From Heyndrickxia shackletonii (GTDB lineage: Bacteria; Bacillota; Bacilli; Bacillales; Bacillaceae_C), in assembly GCF_001420715.1 (NCBI RefSeq), contig NZ_LJJC01000006.1, forward strand, positions 322,548 through 386,547: a stretch of 64,000 nt of DNA, written 5' to 3'. The translations under genes and the position numbers were made by a program. The notes below the pieces were generated by a model that was not told the DNA's origin, ran no database searches, and saw only the letters and a program-made list of their open reading frames with translations. Of the stretch, positions 29,197 to 38,259 are shown one piece after another; position 1 is the first letter of the stretch; the number at the start of each line of letters is the position of its first letter.

Positions 29197-30198
29197 TTAT
29201 TTTGCTGAATTAAAAAACTGTTGGTGCTGCTGTAATAGATCAACGGTTAATGGCTTTTCAAATTTTTTAGTATGAGCAGGCTTATGAACGTCACTAATTG
29301 TTTCTCCCTTATACAAGGCAACTGGATAATAGTCTAATAGCTCTTTTCTGCCATTTTTAATGATAACCTCGGCCATTTTCATTGCTAGTTTTGTAGTTGC
29401 ATCATCTTTTTTCACAACTGCAATGGATTCCGTAAGAGAGAAATTACCTTCCCTTGGATCAATATAATCAATTGGTGCACCTTGTTCCTTCGCTAATACC
29501 GCTTGATGACGAAGTCCAAAACCTGCGGCAACTTCTCCTGCTTGTACTTTCTTAATAGGACCTGAACCAGAGCTTTCAAGATGTGGACCAACATTTGCAA
29601 TTAATTTATGTAGAATGGTCTTCCCTGCTTTTTCTCCATATTGAGTAATAATGGCTTGGACTAATAACCAACCTGTTGAAGAGTCCATAATATTTGGAAT
29701 TGACACTAGGCCTTTAAATTCCGGTTTCGTTAAATCCTTAATAGAAGTTGGCATTGGTAATCCCTTTTCTTTGATGACTTCTGTATTGATGAAAATGGAA
29801 CCGGTATTAGCTAAAATCGGCGTATAATAAGACGGATATTTTTCTAACGCATTGGTTGTGAATGATAAATCTTTAAACATATTGTGCTTTTCTTGAGCAC
29901 TTTGTACAAAATAAGAGCTCATGGTAACTAAATTAGCATCAATCTTATCTCCCTCTGCCATTAGCTTTCCTCCTAATTCAGAAGTACCCAAAGATTGAAC
30001 TACATATTTTCCTTCATACCCTGCTCCTTTTAATGCATTTTCCATCGCTGCAACTGCTTCGTCATCACCATTCGTTAAAATAACCACTTTCTTTACTTCA
30101 GCATTTGCTGCATCTGTTGAATTATTACAGCCAACTAATGAAATTACTAAACCTACTACAACAAGAAACAGCAATATTCCCTTAAGCTTTTTAAACAT
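29197..30198 (-). CDS. phnS: 2-aminoethylphosphonate ABC transporter substrate-binding lipoprotein
   Basis: 333 residues with a lipoprotein signal (MFKKLKGILLFLVVVGLVISLVGC) and an Fe3+/AEP-type periplasmic-binding fold: VVILTNGDDEAVAAMENALKG, KGLVSIPNIMDSSTGWLLVQA, and AAGFGLRHQAVLAKEQGAPIDYI. The DDEAV segment near the N-terminus and the neighbouring phnWX genes favour AEP over iron as ligand. Symbol by analogy with the Salmonella phnSTUV type; confident on role, less on name. Confidence 0.88.
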   Translation of the reverse strand: MFKKLKGILLFLVVVGLVISLVGCNNSTDAANAEVKKVVILTNGDDEAVAAMENALKGAGYEGKYVVQSLGTSELGGKLMAEGDKIDANLVTMSSYFVQSAQEKHNMFKDLSFTTNALEKYPSYYTPILANTGSIFINTEVIKEKGLPMPTSIKDLTKPEFKGLVSIPNIMDSSTGWLLVQAIITQYGEKAGKTILHKLIANVGPHLESSGSGPIKKVQAGEVAAGFGLRHQAVLAKEQGAPIDYIDPREGNFSLTESIAVVKKDDATTKLAMKMAEVIIKNGRKELLDYYPVALYKGETISDVHKPAHTKKFEKPLTVDLLQQHQQFFNSAK

Positions 30199-30241
30199 AC
30201 ACTATCCCTCACTTTTAATTTTTTTATTAAAAAATCACTCA

Positions 30242-31861
30242 TTAACGATCCACTAATTGTCGTTTTTGAAAAAAATCACAAAGCAATTTAACCAATAAAT
30301 TTGTACAAAAGATGAGTATAGATAAAACAAAGATTTCATTGAATTTAGCAAAATGCTGCAATTCCTTAATTTTGCTTGCTACTACTGAAGTTTGGGCTGT
30401 AACCAAAAAGATAATTCCACTGATGGTTACCATTGCATTGATAAAATAGTATCTAAACATCTCGATTACGGTTAATACCGAATTGGGAATGATGACACGT
30501 AGGATTGTTGATAACCAGCTATCACCCAATAGTTCTCCAGTCGTTTCCCAAGATGGATTCATTTTAGCTAGGGAATTTTTCGCCATTAAATAAGGCGTCG
30601 TAAAGTAGTGAACAATGGTACATAGGATAATGATGAAAAATGTCCCTTTTAAACTGCTGTTATTAAAAAGAAATAAATAAGATAAGCCTAATACCATACC
30701 CGGTACTGTATTTGTAATCATTGAAATAATATCCATTACTGATTTACCTTTAATAGTTGTGCGTACATTCAAAAGAGCTGAACAATAGGCAATAACCGTA
30801 CCAAATATGGCAGTACAGACCGCTACTAATAATGAATTTTTATAAACATTTACTAAATCGCTCGATTGAAAAACATCAGAAAAATGCTTCCATGTAAAAA
30901 TAAGATTGTATGGATAACTAACTACCAACGGTGCTACAAACATGACGACAAAAATAGCAACCATTCCAATTAACATAAGAGAAGATATCAATCCTAAGAA
31001 AATGTCTCTACTTTTATTCTGAACTAACTCTATATCAGCAAATTTATCGTAATGAAAATTATATCTATCAAGATAAGTTAACAGTAAAACCCCAAACATA
31101 GCTGGAAATAACATCAGTACCGCTATGGCTGCACCATTATTAAAATCTGGAATAGAACCGAGCATAACTTGGTAAAGCTCTGTTGCAACAACATTATATA
31201 TTCCCCCAACTGAAGCAGGTATCCCAAAATCCGTAAAGCTCAAGATAAAGGAGAGAATGAAGGCTCCACCTATAGTTCCCAATAATGGACGAATGATTGT
31301 ATTCCTAAAACTTCTTACCGCTCCATCCCCCATCAGCTTTGATACGATAAAGAATTTTTTATCCATATACGTAAAGGAATTATTAATAAGCAGAAACACA
31401 GGCGGTAATGTATAAATCACGTAGCCGATTAATAACCCTTTAAATCCGTAAATCTCAAATAAATTTCTCCCGAAAAGTTTGGTGATTAATCCCTGGTTTC
31501 CAAAAGAATACATTATAGCAAATCCATATGTAATTGTTGGCAGCAACATAGGGATAAGAATACCCGTTTTAATGACAGCTTTTAACGGACGGTAGATTCT
31601 CGTGCAATGGATGGTATAGGCTAAAACAAATGCTAAAATAGTAGTAATTACAGCAGTAATACTAGAAATTTTTATGCTGTTTCCAATCGACTCTATTAGT
31701 TCTTTGTTAGACATAATAGAAACATAATTTGAGATTCCAAATCCGTGATTTGTTTCAAAGGAACGAACAAATAAACTGATTAAAGGCAATACAAGAAAGG
31801 CCGCAAATACACATATTACAATGAAAAAAAAGATCCGCATTTCATGTTTTACATTAAGCAT
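30242..31861 (-). CDS. AEP ABC transporter permease (double, FbpB-like)
   Basis: 539 residues with about 12 TM helices and two BPD_transp_1 modules in tandem, so one chain replaces the PhnU and PhnV pair. EAA-type loops are visible near FIVSKLMGDGAVRSFRNTIIRPLLG and SWETTGELLGDSWLSTILRVIIP. The start at 31861 (ATG, after GGTGAAAAGT) overlaps the ATPase gene by eight bases; GTG and TTG alternatives lie nine and twelve bases upstream. Confidence 0.9.
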   Translation of the reverse strand: MLNVKHEMRIFFFIVICVFAAFLVLPLISLFVRSFETNHGFGISNYVSIMSNKELIESIGNSIKISSITAVITTILAFVLAYTIHCTRIYRPLKAVIKTGILIPMLLPTITYGFAIMYSFGNQGLITKLFGRNLFEIYGFKGLLIGYVIYTLPPVFLLINNSFTYMDKKFFIVSKLMGDGAVRSFRNTIIRPLLGTIGGAFILSFILSFTDFGIPASVGGIYNVVATELYQVMLGSIPDFNNGAAIAVLMLFPAMFGVLLLTYLDRYNFHYDKFADIELVQNKSRDIFLGLISSLMLIGMVAIFVVMFVAPLVVSYPYNLIFTWKHFSDVFQSSDLVNVYKNSLLVAVCTAIFGTVIAYCSALLNVRTTIKGKSVMDIISMITNTVPGMVLGLSYLFLFNNSSLKGTFFIIILCTIVHYFTTPYLMAKNSLAKMNPSWETTGELLGDSWLSTILRVIIPNSVLTVIEMFRYYFINAMVTISGIIFLVTAQTSVVASKIKELQHFAKFNEIFVLSILIFCTNLLVKLLCDFFQKRQLVDR

Positions 31862-32606
31862 ACTTTTCACCAAATAAGTTATAAATGTTTTGTCTTTTAA
31901 TCTGTAATTGCTTGAGAATAAATTCCTTCACAAAATCATTACTTGGTTGATTCATAATTTCATAAGGTGTTCCAAACTGCGAAATGCTCCCATTATTAAT
32001 AATGAGAATTTTATCTGATAATGTTAATGCTTCCTCTGGGTCATGTGTGACAATAATAGTTGTAAGCTTAAATTCCTTCGCAATAGACTTAATACGTTCC
32101 TTAATCGATTCTTTAATGACCCCATCCAATGCACTTAAAGGCTCATCTAACAATAATATTTTCGGTTTTGTCACTAATGTTCTTGCAAGCGCAACCCTTT
32201 GTTTCTGACCGCCTGATAATTCCCCTATTTTCTTTTTCAAATGAGGTTCTAACTCTAGAAACTCGATATATTCCTGAATTTCTCTCTCTGACACTAATCC
32301 CTTTTTATTTCTTAAGCCATATACAATATTTTCATATGCATTTAAGTGAGGAAAAAGGGCATAATCTTGAAAGACAATATTGAATCCTCGCTTCTTCATT
32401 GGTACATTACTCAAATCCGTATCATTAAAAATGATTTTCCCCTGATCCATTTTAGTTAAGCCCAGGATAATATTTAATAACGTCGTTTTACCGCTGCCAC
32501 TTGGCCCTAATAGTGAAACGATTTCTCCTGTGTTAATTTCAAGATTGATATTTTCTAAAATGACCTTTTGATTGTATTGTTTGCCTATGTATTGCAATTT
32601 CAGCAA
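31854..32606 (-). CDS. AEP ABC transporter ATPase
   Basis: 250 residues with Walker [11 protein letters not shown]-loop VFQDYALFPH, signature LSGGQKQRVALART, Walker B ILLLDEPLSALDG and switch His in VTHDPEEA. The start is taken as TTG at 32606, because AAGGAGG lies eight bases before it and an upstream GTG at 32615 overlaps that ribosome binding site. First gene of the ATPase-permease-binding protein-phnW-phnX operon. Confidence 0.9.
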   Translation of the reverse strand: MLKLQYIGKQYNQKVILENINLEINTGEIVSLLGPSGSGKTTLLNIILGLTKMDQGKIIFNDTDLSNVPMKKRGFNIVFQDYALFPHLNAYENIVYGLRNKKGLVSEREIQEYIEFLELEPHLKKKIGELSGGQKQRVALARTLVTKPKILLLDEPLSALDGVIKESIKERIKSIAKEFKLTTIIVTHDPEEALTLSDKILIINNGSISQFGTPYEIMNQPSNDFVKEFILKQLQIKRQNIYNLFGEKYA

Positions 32607-32646
32607 ACTGTTCACCTCCTTGAGTACATTTTAAGTATAAAAACTA

Positions 32647-32710
32647 TATGTAAATTTCAATTAATGATTATGTAAATAGTATGTAAATTGTGCATAAATT
32701 TTAAGTAAAT
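32647..32710. promoter_or_regulatory. Helically phased TATGTAAAT repeats between the phn operon and its regulator
   Basis: TATGTAAAT occurs at 32647, 32669 and 32680, followed by variants TGCATAAAT at 32691 and TAAGTAAAT at 32702. All starts fall on an 11-base register (one step, 32658, is missing or degenerate). DeoR-type regulators often bind direct repeats, so this is a good operator candidate for the adjacent gene product. Confidence 0.6.
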
Positions 32711-32843
32711 CATGCGCAATTTATGACTAAATTTTATTTAACATATGCTAAATATTTAATGTTGTTTTTGTAAATATATTGAAAACAGAATGAGTAATCA
32801 GTACACTTTAAATTAAAATGCTAACTAAAAATGGGTGAAGAAG

Positions 32844-33605
32844 ATGTTTCCTCTTGAAAGACAAAAAAAAATTATGGATCTATTAACAATAAAAAAAGTA
32901 TTGAAGATAACGGAGTTAACGAAAGAATTGGAAGTGTCTGTTGATACATTGCGCAGAGACATAAACCAGCTTACGAAGGAAGGGAAAATCAAGAAAATTT
33001 ATGGTGGAATTAAATTAATAGAATCGCAATTTGGAGAATCTACTATAGATGAACGCATGATCAGCCATCTAGAGGAAAAGAATAGCATCGCACAAAAATG
33101 CAGTGAATATATCAACGATGGGGATTGTATTTATCTAGATAGCGGCTCCACTACCTTTCAAATTGCAAAATATATTAAAAATAAAAAGAACCTTACAGTA
33201 ATAACCAATTCCATCCCGATCATTCTTGAACTAATGAATAGTGATGTCGAACTGATTATCATAGGTGGAAAAATAAGAAAAAACGAACAATCCGTCGTCA
33301 CCTATGAATATTTATTTAATTTTAATCAATTAAACATTCAAAAGGCGTTTATTTGTGCCAGTGGCATTACAATCGAAAAAGGGATTTCTGACTACAATAT
33401 TGAAGAAGCCATTACTCGAAAGAAAATGATTGAATTATCTAATGAAATCTATGTTGCATCTGATAGTTCAAAATTTGGGAAGAATGTTACCATTGGAATA
33501 GCTCCACTTGAAAAAATTGATTATATTATTACAGATCAAAACATAAATCAAGTTTTGATCAATCAATTTAAAAAGTCTCCGACAAATCTAATCATTTCAG
33601 AATGA
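32844..33605 (+). CDS. DeoR/GlpR-family regulator of the phosphonate operon
   Basis: 253 residues: N-terminal winged HTH (ERQKKIMDLLTIKKVLKITELTKELEVSVDTLRRDINQL, the DeoR signature) and the sugar-isomerase-like effector domain (DGDCIYLDSGSTTFQIAKYI, then ASDSSKFG). The effector may be AEP or a phosphorylated catabolite. It is divergent from the phn genes across 237 bp containing phased repeats. ATG at 32844 follows GGTGAAGAAG; a GTG nine bases upstream is less likely. Confidence 0.9.
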   Translation: MFPLERQKKIMDLLTIKKVLKITELTKELEVSVDTLRRDINQLTKEGKIKKIYGGIKLIESQFGESTIDERMISHLEEKNSIAQKCSEYINDGDCIYLDSGSTTFQIAKYIKNKKNLTVITNSIPIILELMNSDVELIIIGGKIRKNEQSVVTYEYLFNFNQLNIQKAFICASGITIEKGISDYNIEEAITRKKMIELSNEIYVASDSSKFGKNVTIGIAPLEKIDYIITDQNINQVLINQFKKSPTNLIISE

Positions 33606-33609
33606 TATA

Positions 33610-33660
33610 TATTTAAAAACAAGAGGTGCATCAATTGACAGCACCTCTTGTTTTTAAATA
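33610..33660 (+). terminator. Terminator after the DeoR-type gene
   Basis: TATTTAAAAACAAGAGGTGC and GCACCTCTTGTTTTTAAATA form a perfect 20 bp stem with an 11-base loop. It is symmetrical, so it may work in both directions. Confidence 0.93.
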
Positions 33661-33790
33661 TTTCCCCATTTATATCTATTACTTAGTCGAGAAACGAATG
33701 GTAGGCGGTTATTTTGTATTTGATCAGGAAACGATCTTACGTAGGGATGGGCAATCGGACGTACCAAAAAGGCAGCAGAACAAAATCGAA
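33661..33790 (+). pseudogene. Degenerate fragment of a dimethylargininase-like gene
   Basis: The frame reads YYLVEKRMVGGYFVFDQETI, matching YNLVEERIEGGDVVIDQETI of the intact hydrolase at 36478-37335. The DNA similarity continues through the QKAADQ region. The fragment covers about 40 codons, has no start or catalytic residues, and several conserved positions (GGD to GGY) are lost. It is about 3 kb from the full gene, in the same orientation. Confidence 0.75.
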
Positions 33791-34079
33791 TTTCTGCTTA
33801 GAAACCGTCTGACATAAATGTTATCGTACCTATTATGGATGCAGCTTTTTTACCCTAATTTATCCAAAATACCCCGTAGTTCATCTTAATAGGCTTATCT
33901 ATAATGGATAACCTCTTGTTTATTATCAATATATTTAGTTGAACCTCAATTATTTATCCTAATATACCTTTTAATTGAGAAATTGGAATATCAATTGAAA
34001 ATGTGCCGTAATCTCATTTATTTATGTAAATAAAGCAACCATAACAAAAAATAGTTATTTCGAATAAGAATCATTCTTC
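33791..34079. other. Upstream region of ahpC without genes
   Basis: AT-rich; no ORF is supported. A 13 bp palindrome AAGAATCATTCTT lies at the right edge, just before the -35 of ahpC. Confidence 0.5.
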
Positions 34080-34134
34080 TTGACAAAACAACAAAAAGTA
34101 TATAATAATAGTTTTTGTATTAAAATTATTATAA
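34080..34134 (+). promoter_or_regulatory. ahpCF promoter and PerR box
   Basis: TTGACA at 34080-34085 and TATAAT at 34101-34106 (or AATAAT three bases later) form the promoter. TTAAAATTATTATAA at 34120-34134 differs from the PerR consensus TTATAATNATTATAA at one position and overlaps the expected transcription start region. Peroxide-inducible control by PerR is inferred. Confidence 0.8.
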
Positions 34135-34212
34135 ATAACGAATCATAATTAAAAGCAAATTATTATTCGTTATTACTAATAAATCATCAAAATATTAGGA
34201 GGAATATACATT

Positions 34213-34776
34213 ATGTCTTTAATCGGAAAAGAAGTACTACCATTCACAGCACAAGCTTACAGAAACGGTGAATTTTTAGAAGTAACTGAACAAGATATGA
34301 AAGGTCACTGGAGTGTTGTTTGCTTCTACCCAGCAGACTTTACATTTGTTTGCCCAACAGAGCTTGAGGATCTTCAAGATCAATACCCTGCCCTTCAAGA
34401 ACTTGGCGTTGAAGTATTCTCTGTTTCAAGAGATTCTCATTTTACACATAAAGCATGGCACGATACATCAGAAGCAATTGGTAAAATTACTTATACAATG
34501 ATAGGTGACCCTGCACATGTTCTTTCCCGCAACTTTGATGTGTTCATTGAAGAATTAGGACAAGCTGACCGCGGTACTTTCATTATTGACCCTGATGGTA
34601 TTATTCAAGCTATTGAAATTAACGCAGATGGCATTGGCCGTGACGCAAGCACCCTTATTAACAAAATTAAAGCAGCACAATATGTTCGCAACAATCCAGG
34701 TGAAGTTTGCCCAGCAAAATGGAAAGAAGGCGCTGAAACACTTAAGCCAAGCCTAGACCTTGTAGGCAAAATTTAA
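34213..34776 (+). CDS. ahpC: Alkyl hydroperoxide reductase subunit C (2-Cys peroxiredoxin)
   Basis: 187-residue typical 2-Cys peroxiredoxin. The peroxidatic Cys is in [17 protein letters not shown], and the resolving Cys in [10 protein letters not shown]. It reduces H2O2 and organic hydroperoxides with electrons from AhpF. ATG follows TAGGAGGAATATACATT. A PerR box lies upstream. ahpF starts 14 bp after its stop. Confidence 0.98.
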   Translation: MSLIGKEVLPFTAQAYRNGEFLEVTEQDMKGHWSVVCFYPADFTFVCPTELEDLQDQYPALQELGVEVFSVSRDSHFTHKAWHDTSEAIGKITYTMIGDPAHVLSRNFDVFIEELGQADRGTFIIDPDGIIQAIEINADGIGRDASTLINKIKAAQYVRNNPGEVCPAKWKEGAETLKPSLDLVGKI

Positions 34777-34790
34777 GGAGAGTGCTTCAA

Positions 34791-36320
34791 ATGATACTTG
34801 ATGCAGATATTAAGGCACAACTAAATCAATACCTTCAATTATTGGAGAACGATGTGCTGCTTAAAGTCAGTGCAGGCTCCGATTCATTATCCGGTGACAT
34901 GCTAGCTCTAATGGATGAGCTAGCGACCATGTCATCTAAAATTAAAGTAGAAAAAACAACATTGGAGAGAACACCAAGCTTTAGTGTAAACCGTGTCGGG
35001 GAGGATTCAGGAATCTCTTTTGCTGGAATTCCTCTTGGACATGAGTTTACTTCTTTCGTGCTGGCTCTGCTTCAGGTGAGCGGCAGACCACCAAAGATCG
35101 AACAAAAAGTAATCGATCAAATAAAAAGCATTTCAGGTGAATATCACTTTGTAACTTACGTAAGTCTAACCTGCCACAACTGTCCTGATGTTGTGCAGGC
35201 ACTGAACATCATGAGTGTTCTTAATCCAGGTATTAGTCACACCATGATTGATGGCGCAGCTTTCAAGGAAGAAGTAGAAAGCAAAGGCATTATGGCTGTA
35301 CCAACTGTTTTCCTAAATGGAGAATCATTTGGCAGTGGCCGTATGACACTGGAAGAAATTCTTGCTAAGATGGGAAATACTACAGATGCCTCCGATCTTT
35401 CTGATAAAGAACCATATGACGTGCTTGTAGTTGGCGGTGGCCCTGCCGGAGCCAGTGCAGCAATCTATGCAGCCCGTAAAGGCATTCGAACAGGTATTGT
35501 CGCTGAACGCTTCGGCGGCCAAATTATGGATACACTAGGCATCGAGAACTTTATCAGCGTAAAATACACAGAAGGCCCTAAACTCGCAGCAAGTCTAGAG
35601 GAACATGTAAAACATTATGATGTTGATGTGATAAATGTACAACGTGCTAAACGTCTAGAAAAGAAAGACTTCATTGAAGTGGAGTTAGAAAATGGAGCTG
35701 TTCTAAAGGGTAAAACGGTTATCCTTTCAACTGGTGCACGCTGGCGCAATATTGGAGTCCCAGGTGAAGCTGAGTTTAAAAACAAAGGCGTAGCCTACTG
35801 TCCACATTGTGATGGTCCATTATTTGAGGGAAAAGACGTTGCTGTTATCGGCGGTGGTAATTCCGGTATTGAAGCGGCTATTGACCTTGCAGGAATTGTA
35901 AAACATGTAACAGTTCTTGAGTTTGCACCAGAGCTTAAGGCAGATTCTGTATTACAAGATCGTCTATACAGCCTTCCAAATGTAACAGTCATCAAGAACG
36001 CGCAAACAAAAGAAATTACGGGTACCGACAAAGTAAACGGTATTTCGTACGTTGACCGTGAAACAGGCGAAGAACATCATATTGAATTGCAAGGTGTCTT
36101 TGTTCAAATTGGTCTTGTGCCAAATACCGACTGGTTAGAGGGAACTCTTGAGCGCACTCGCTTTGGTGAAATCATTGTAGATAAGCATGGAGCGACAAGC
36201 ATCCCAGGCGTATTTGCTGCAGGTGACTGTACAGATAGCGCGTATAAACAAATCATTATTTCGATGGGTTCAGGTGCTACTGCCGCTTTAGGCGCATTTG
36301 ATTATCTCATTCGAAATTAA
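34791..36320 (+). CDS. ahpF: Alkyl hydroperoxide reductase subunit F
   Basis: 509-residue flavoprotein disulfide reductase that recycles AhpC with NADH. N-terminal tandem thioredoxin folds with the CHNC pair ([12 protein letters not shown]), a FAD site ([22 protein letters not shown]), the C-terminal redox pair CPHC ([16 protein letters not shown]), the NADH site [17 protein letters not shown], and [21 protein letters not shown]. Start at 34791 after AAGGAGAG. Operon with ahpC. Confidence 0.98.
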   Translation: MILDADIKAQLNQYLQLLENDVLLKVSAGSDSLSGDMLALMDELATMSSKIKVEKTTLERTPSFSVNRVGEDSGISFAGIPLGHEFTSFVLALLQVSGRPPKIEQKVIDQIKSISGEYHFVTYVSLTCHNCPDVVQALNIMSVLNPGISHTMIDGAAFKEEVESKGIMAVPTVFLNGESFGSGRMTLEEILAKMGNTTDASDLSDKEPYDVLVVGGGPAGASAAIYAARKGIRTGIVAERFGGQIMDTLGIENFISVKYTEGPKLAASLEEHVKHYDVDVINVQRAKRLEKKDFIEVELENGAVLKGKTVILSTGARWRNIGVPGEAEFKNKGVAYCPHCDGPLFEGKDVAVIGGGNSGIEAAIDLAGIVKHVTVLEFAPELKADSVLQDRLYSLPNVTVIKNAQTKEITGTDKVNGISYVDRETGEEHHIELQGVFVQIGLVPNTDWLEGTLERTRFGEIIVDKHGATSIPGVFAAGDCTDSAYKQIIISMGSGATAALGAFDYLIRN

Positions 36321-36342
36321 ATATAACATGAATATATAAGAA

Positions 36343-36380
36343 AAGGAGAGCTGATTACGTTCATTGCTCTCCTTTACTTT
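36343..36380 (+). terminator. Terminator after ahpF
   Basis: AAAGGAGAGC pairs with GCTCTCCTTT, followed by ACTTTTTG. Confidence 0.9.
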
Positions 36381-36477
36381 TTGTTTCTTTCATTAAAGCG
36401 ACTTGGATGAGATTTTCTAAATAATAACGTTAGTTTAGGAAATCCTAATGTAAAAAGGTAGACTGGAGGGCAATTAA

Positions 36478-37335
36478 ATGGCAAAAAGCCCTACGACAAA
36501 CAGCAAGACTTTTTGCATGAGTGAGTATGACATATTAAAACGAGTAATCCTTTGTCAGCCTCAATATATGACAATCCGCGAAGTTATTAATGAAACCCAG
36601 GAGCATTTTAAGAATGAAGGTATCCATATTGAACGAGCGCTCGAGCAGCACGGGGAATTGGTCAAAACACTAAAGGATAATGACATCGAGGTTATTTTAT
36701 TGCCTTATCATAAAAAATATCCTGAACAAGTCTTTACTAGGGATATTGGTTTTACACTGGGACAAACCATCTTTGTTGCTAAGATGGCGACAGAAGTCCG
36801 TGCAGGAGAGGAAGACGTTTTAAAGCAATGGTTGGAGGAGGAAGAAATTTCTTATTATAATTTAGTCGAGGAACGAATCGAAGGCGGAGATGTTGTGATT
36901 GACCAGGAAACCATTTATGTGGGGCTGAGCAACCGCACAGATCAAAAAGCAGCAGATCAGTTACAGCGCCTTCTGAATCAATTTAATGTGGTTCCCATCC
37001 CATTTAAAGATAAATACTTACATTTGGATTGTATATTTAATGTCGTTTCACCTGATATTGCACTTATCTATCCAAATGCATTAACGAAAAAATACATCGA
37101 TTATTTTGCTTCTCGCTATGAGTTAATTGAAGTGTCGGAAGAAGAACAATTTCAATTGGGTACAAATGTGTTAAGTATTGGAAACAAGCGATTATTGAGT
37201 TTGCCTGTCAACAAAAAGGTAAACCAGCAACTTCGTGACCATGGCTTTCAAGTTATTGAAGTGGATATCACAGAAATCATTAAATCCGGCGGATCCTTTC
37301 GTTGTTGCACTCTACCGATTATACGGGAAGCTTAA
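36478..37335 (+). CDS. Dimethylarginine dimethylaminohydrolase-like amidinotransferase-fold hydrolase
   Basis: 285 residues of the arginine deiminase/DDAH superfamily, similar to B. subtilis YkgA. Motifs: VFTRDIGF (substrate-binding Asp), EGGDVV, the catalytic His in LHLDCIFNVV, and the nucleophilic Cys in SGGSFRCCTLP. It likely hydrolyses a guanidino compound (methylarginine or arginine derivative) to a citrulline-type product; the substrate is not certain. ATG after GGAGGGCAATTAA. A decayed partial copy is present at 33661-33790. Confidence 0.9.
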   Translation: MAKSPTTNSKTFCMSEYDILKRVILCQPQYMTIREVINETQEHFKNEGIHIERALEQHGELVKTLKDNDIEVILLPYHKKYPEQVFTRDIGFTLGQTIFVAKMATEVRAGEEDVLKQWLEEEEISYYNLVEERIEGGDVVIDQETIYVGLSNRTDQKAADQLQRLLNQFNVVPIPFKDKYLHLDCIFNVVSPDIALIYPNALTKKYIDYFASRYELIEVSEEEQFQLGTNVLSIGNKRLLSLPVNKKVNQQLRDHGFQVIEVDITEIIKSGGSFRCCTLPIIREA

Positions 37336-37410
37336 AATAATAGTGACCCTAATCTAACGCTTGCATATCTGGACGGGACAATTGCTTCTTGTGAATCGAT
37401 ACGTGGAATT

Positions 37411-37600
37411 GTGAGGACATACGTTCCGTTATCTATGGCAAAAATGGTAATTCCGTGTTTTTATCGGACATACGTTCCGCTCTTTAGCCAAAAAGCCATC
37501 ATTTTTACATGTTTTTTGGCAAATAGCGTACTCAGTGTCCGGTAATTCCTCAAAAATAGCATTATTTATGAAAATAACGTACTCAGTGTCCGGTAAGGGG
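37411..37600. repeat. Nested inverted-repeat array upstream of the IS
   Basis: GGACATACGTTCCG occurs twice (37415-37428 and 37466-37479), and CGTACTCAGTGTCCGGTAA twice in the opposite sense (37527-37545 and 37578-37596). The centre is a GCCAAAAA...TTTTTTGGC stem near 37486-37520. The region can fold into a large cruciform. No ORF is supported here. Confidence 0.8.
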
Positions 37601-37650
37601 TTAAAAGACAAATTAACTAAAAACGCATGGATTTGGCTAATAGGTACCGA

Positions 37651-37688
37651 CCCCCGAAAGTTAGAGTAATAAATCTAACTTTCGGGGG
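37651..37688 (+). promoter_or_regulatory. Left-end hairpin of the IS, overlapping the transposase RBS
   Basis: CCCCCGAAAGTTAGA and TCTAACTTTCGGGGG form a perfect 15 bp stem around GTAATAAA. The 3' arm contains the GGGGG(TG) that serves as ribosome binding site for orfA and is followed by TTTTT. Transcripts entering from outside would fold and be terminated or masked. Confidence 0.8.
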
Positions 37689-37695
37689 TGTTTTT

Positions 37696-38259
37696 ATGGC
37701 AAAATATAGTGAAGAATTCAAAATAAGGCTTGTCACCGAGTATTTAGAGGGCAATATTGGGTATGGATCATTGGCAAAAAAATATAATATGGGCAGCCAG
37801 ACCTCAATACGTGAATGGGTGAATGTATATAAGTCTCAAGGGATGGATGGGTTAAATCGTAGGAAAACGAAAAAGGAGTATTCTGTTCAATTTAAAATGG
37901 ATACGATACAATTTATGTTAAACACAGGTGCTTCTTATTTAGAAACTGCTGTTCATTTTAATTTGAACAACCCTTCCTTGATTATTCGCTGGACGAAAGA
38001 ATTTTATGAACAAGGAGTAGAAGGCCTGATTCCAAAACCAAAGGGGCGGTCTTCTGTGTCTAAGAAACCCAATAAACAAAAGAATAAGGAAGAAAAAAAG
38101 TTAACACGTGAAGAAGAGTTGGAACGTGAGAATGAACTACTAAAGCTAGAAAATGCGTACCTAAAAAAGCTGAGAGCTTTTCGGGCAAATCAGAATGCCT
38201 TCCTCGAAAAGCACAAGCTAAATTGGCATTCGAACTCAAAGAAGAAGGATTCCGATTAA
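37696..38259 (+). CDS. IS150-type transposase OrfA
   Basis: 187 residues with two HTH modules (SLAKKYNMGSQTSIREWVNVY and ETAVHFNLNNPSLIIRWTKEFYE) and a C-terminal leucine-zipper-like coiled coil (EELERENELLKLENAYLKKL). It binds the IS ends and, with frameshifting, forms the N-terminus of the OrfAB transposase. The ATG at 37696 follows the hairpin-borne GGGGGTG; a longer frame starts before the IS end and is not used. Confidence 0.93.
   Translation: MAKYSEEFKIRLVTEYLEGNIGYGSLAKKYNMGSQTSIREWVNVYKSQGMDGLNRRKTKKEYSVQFKMDTIQFMLNTGASYLETAVHFNLNNPSLIIRWTKEFYEQGVEGLIPKPKGRSSVSKKPNKQKNKEEKKLTREEELERENELLKLENAYLKKLRAFRANQNAFLEKHKLNWHSNSKKKDSD
38163..38212 (+). other. Programmed -1 frameshift signal between orfA and orfB
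   Basis: A AAA AAG at 38163-38169 is in the correct phase (CTA AAA AAG in the orfA frame). Six bases downstream GCTTTTCG (38176-38183) and CGAAAAGC (38205-38212) form an 8 bp stem. The -1 frame is open from here into orfB, so an OrfAB fusion can be made. Confidence 0.88.

Noticed and set aside
33626-33817. Independent 63-codon gene after the DeoR regulator
   Set aside because: Its first part is terminator sequence and the rest is a decayed copy of the hydrolase gene at 36478.
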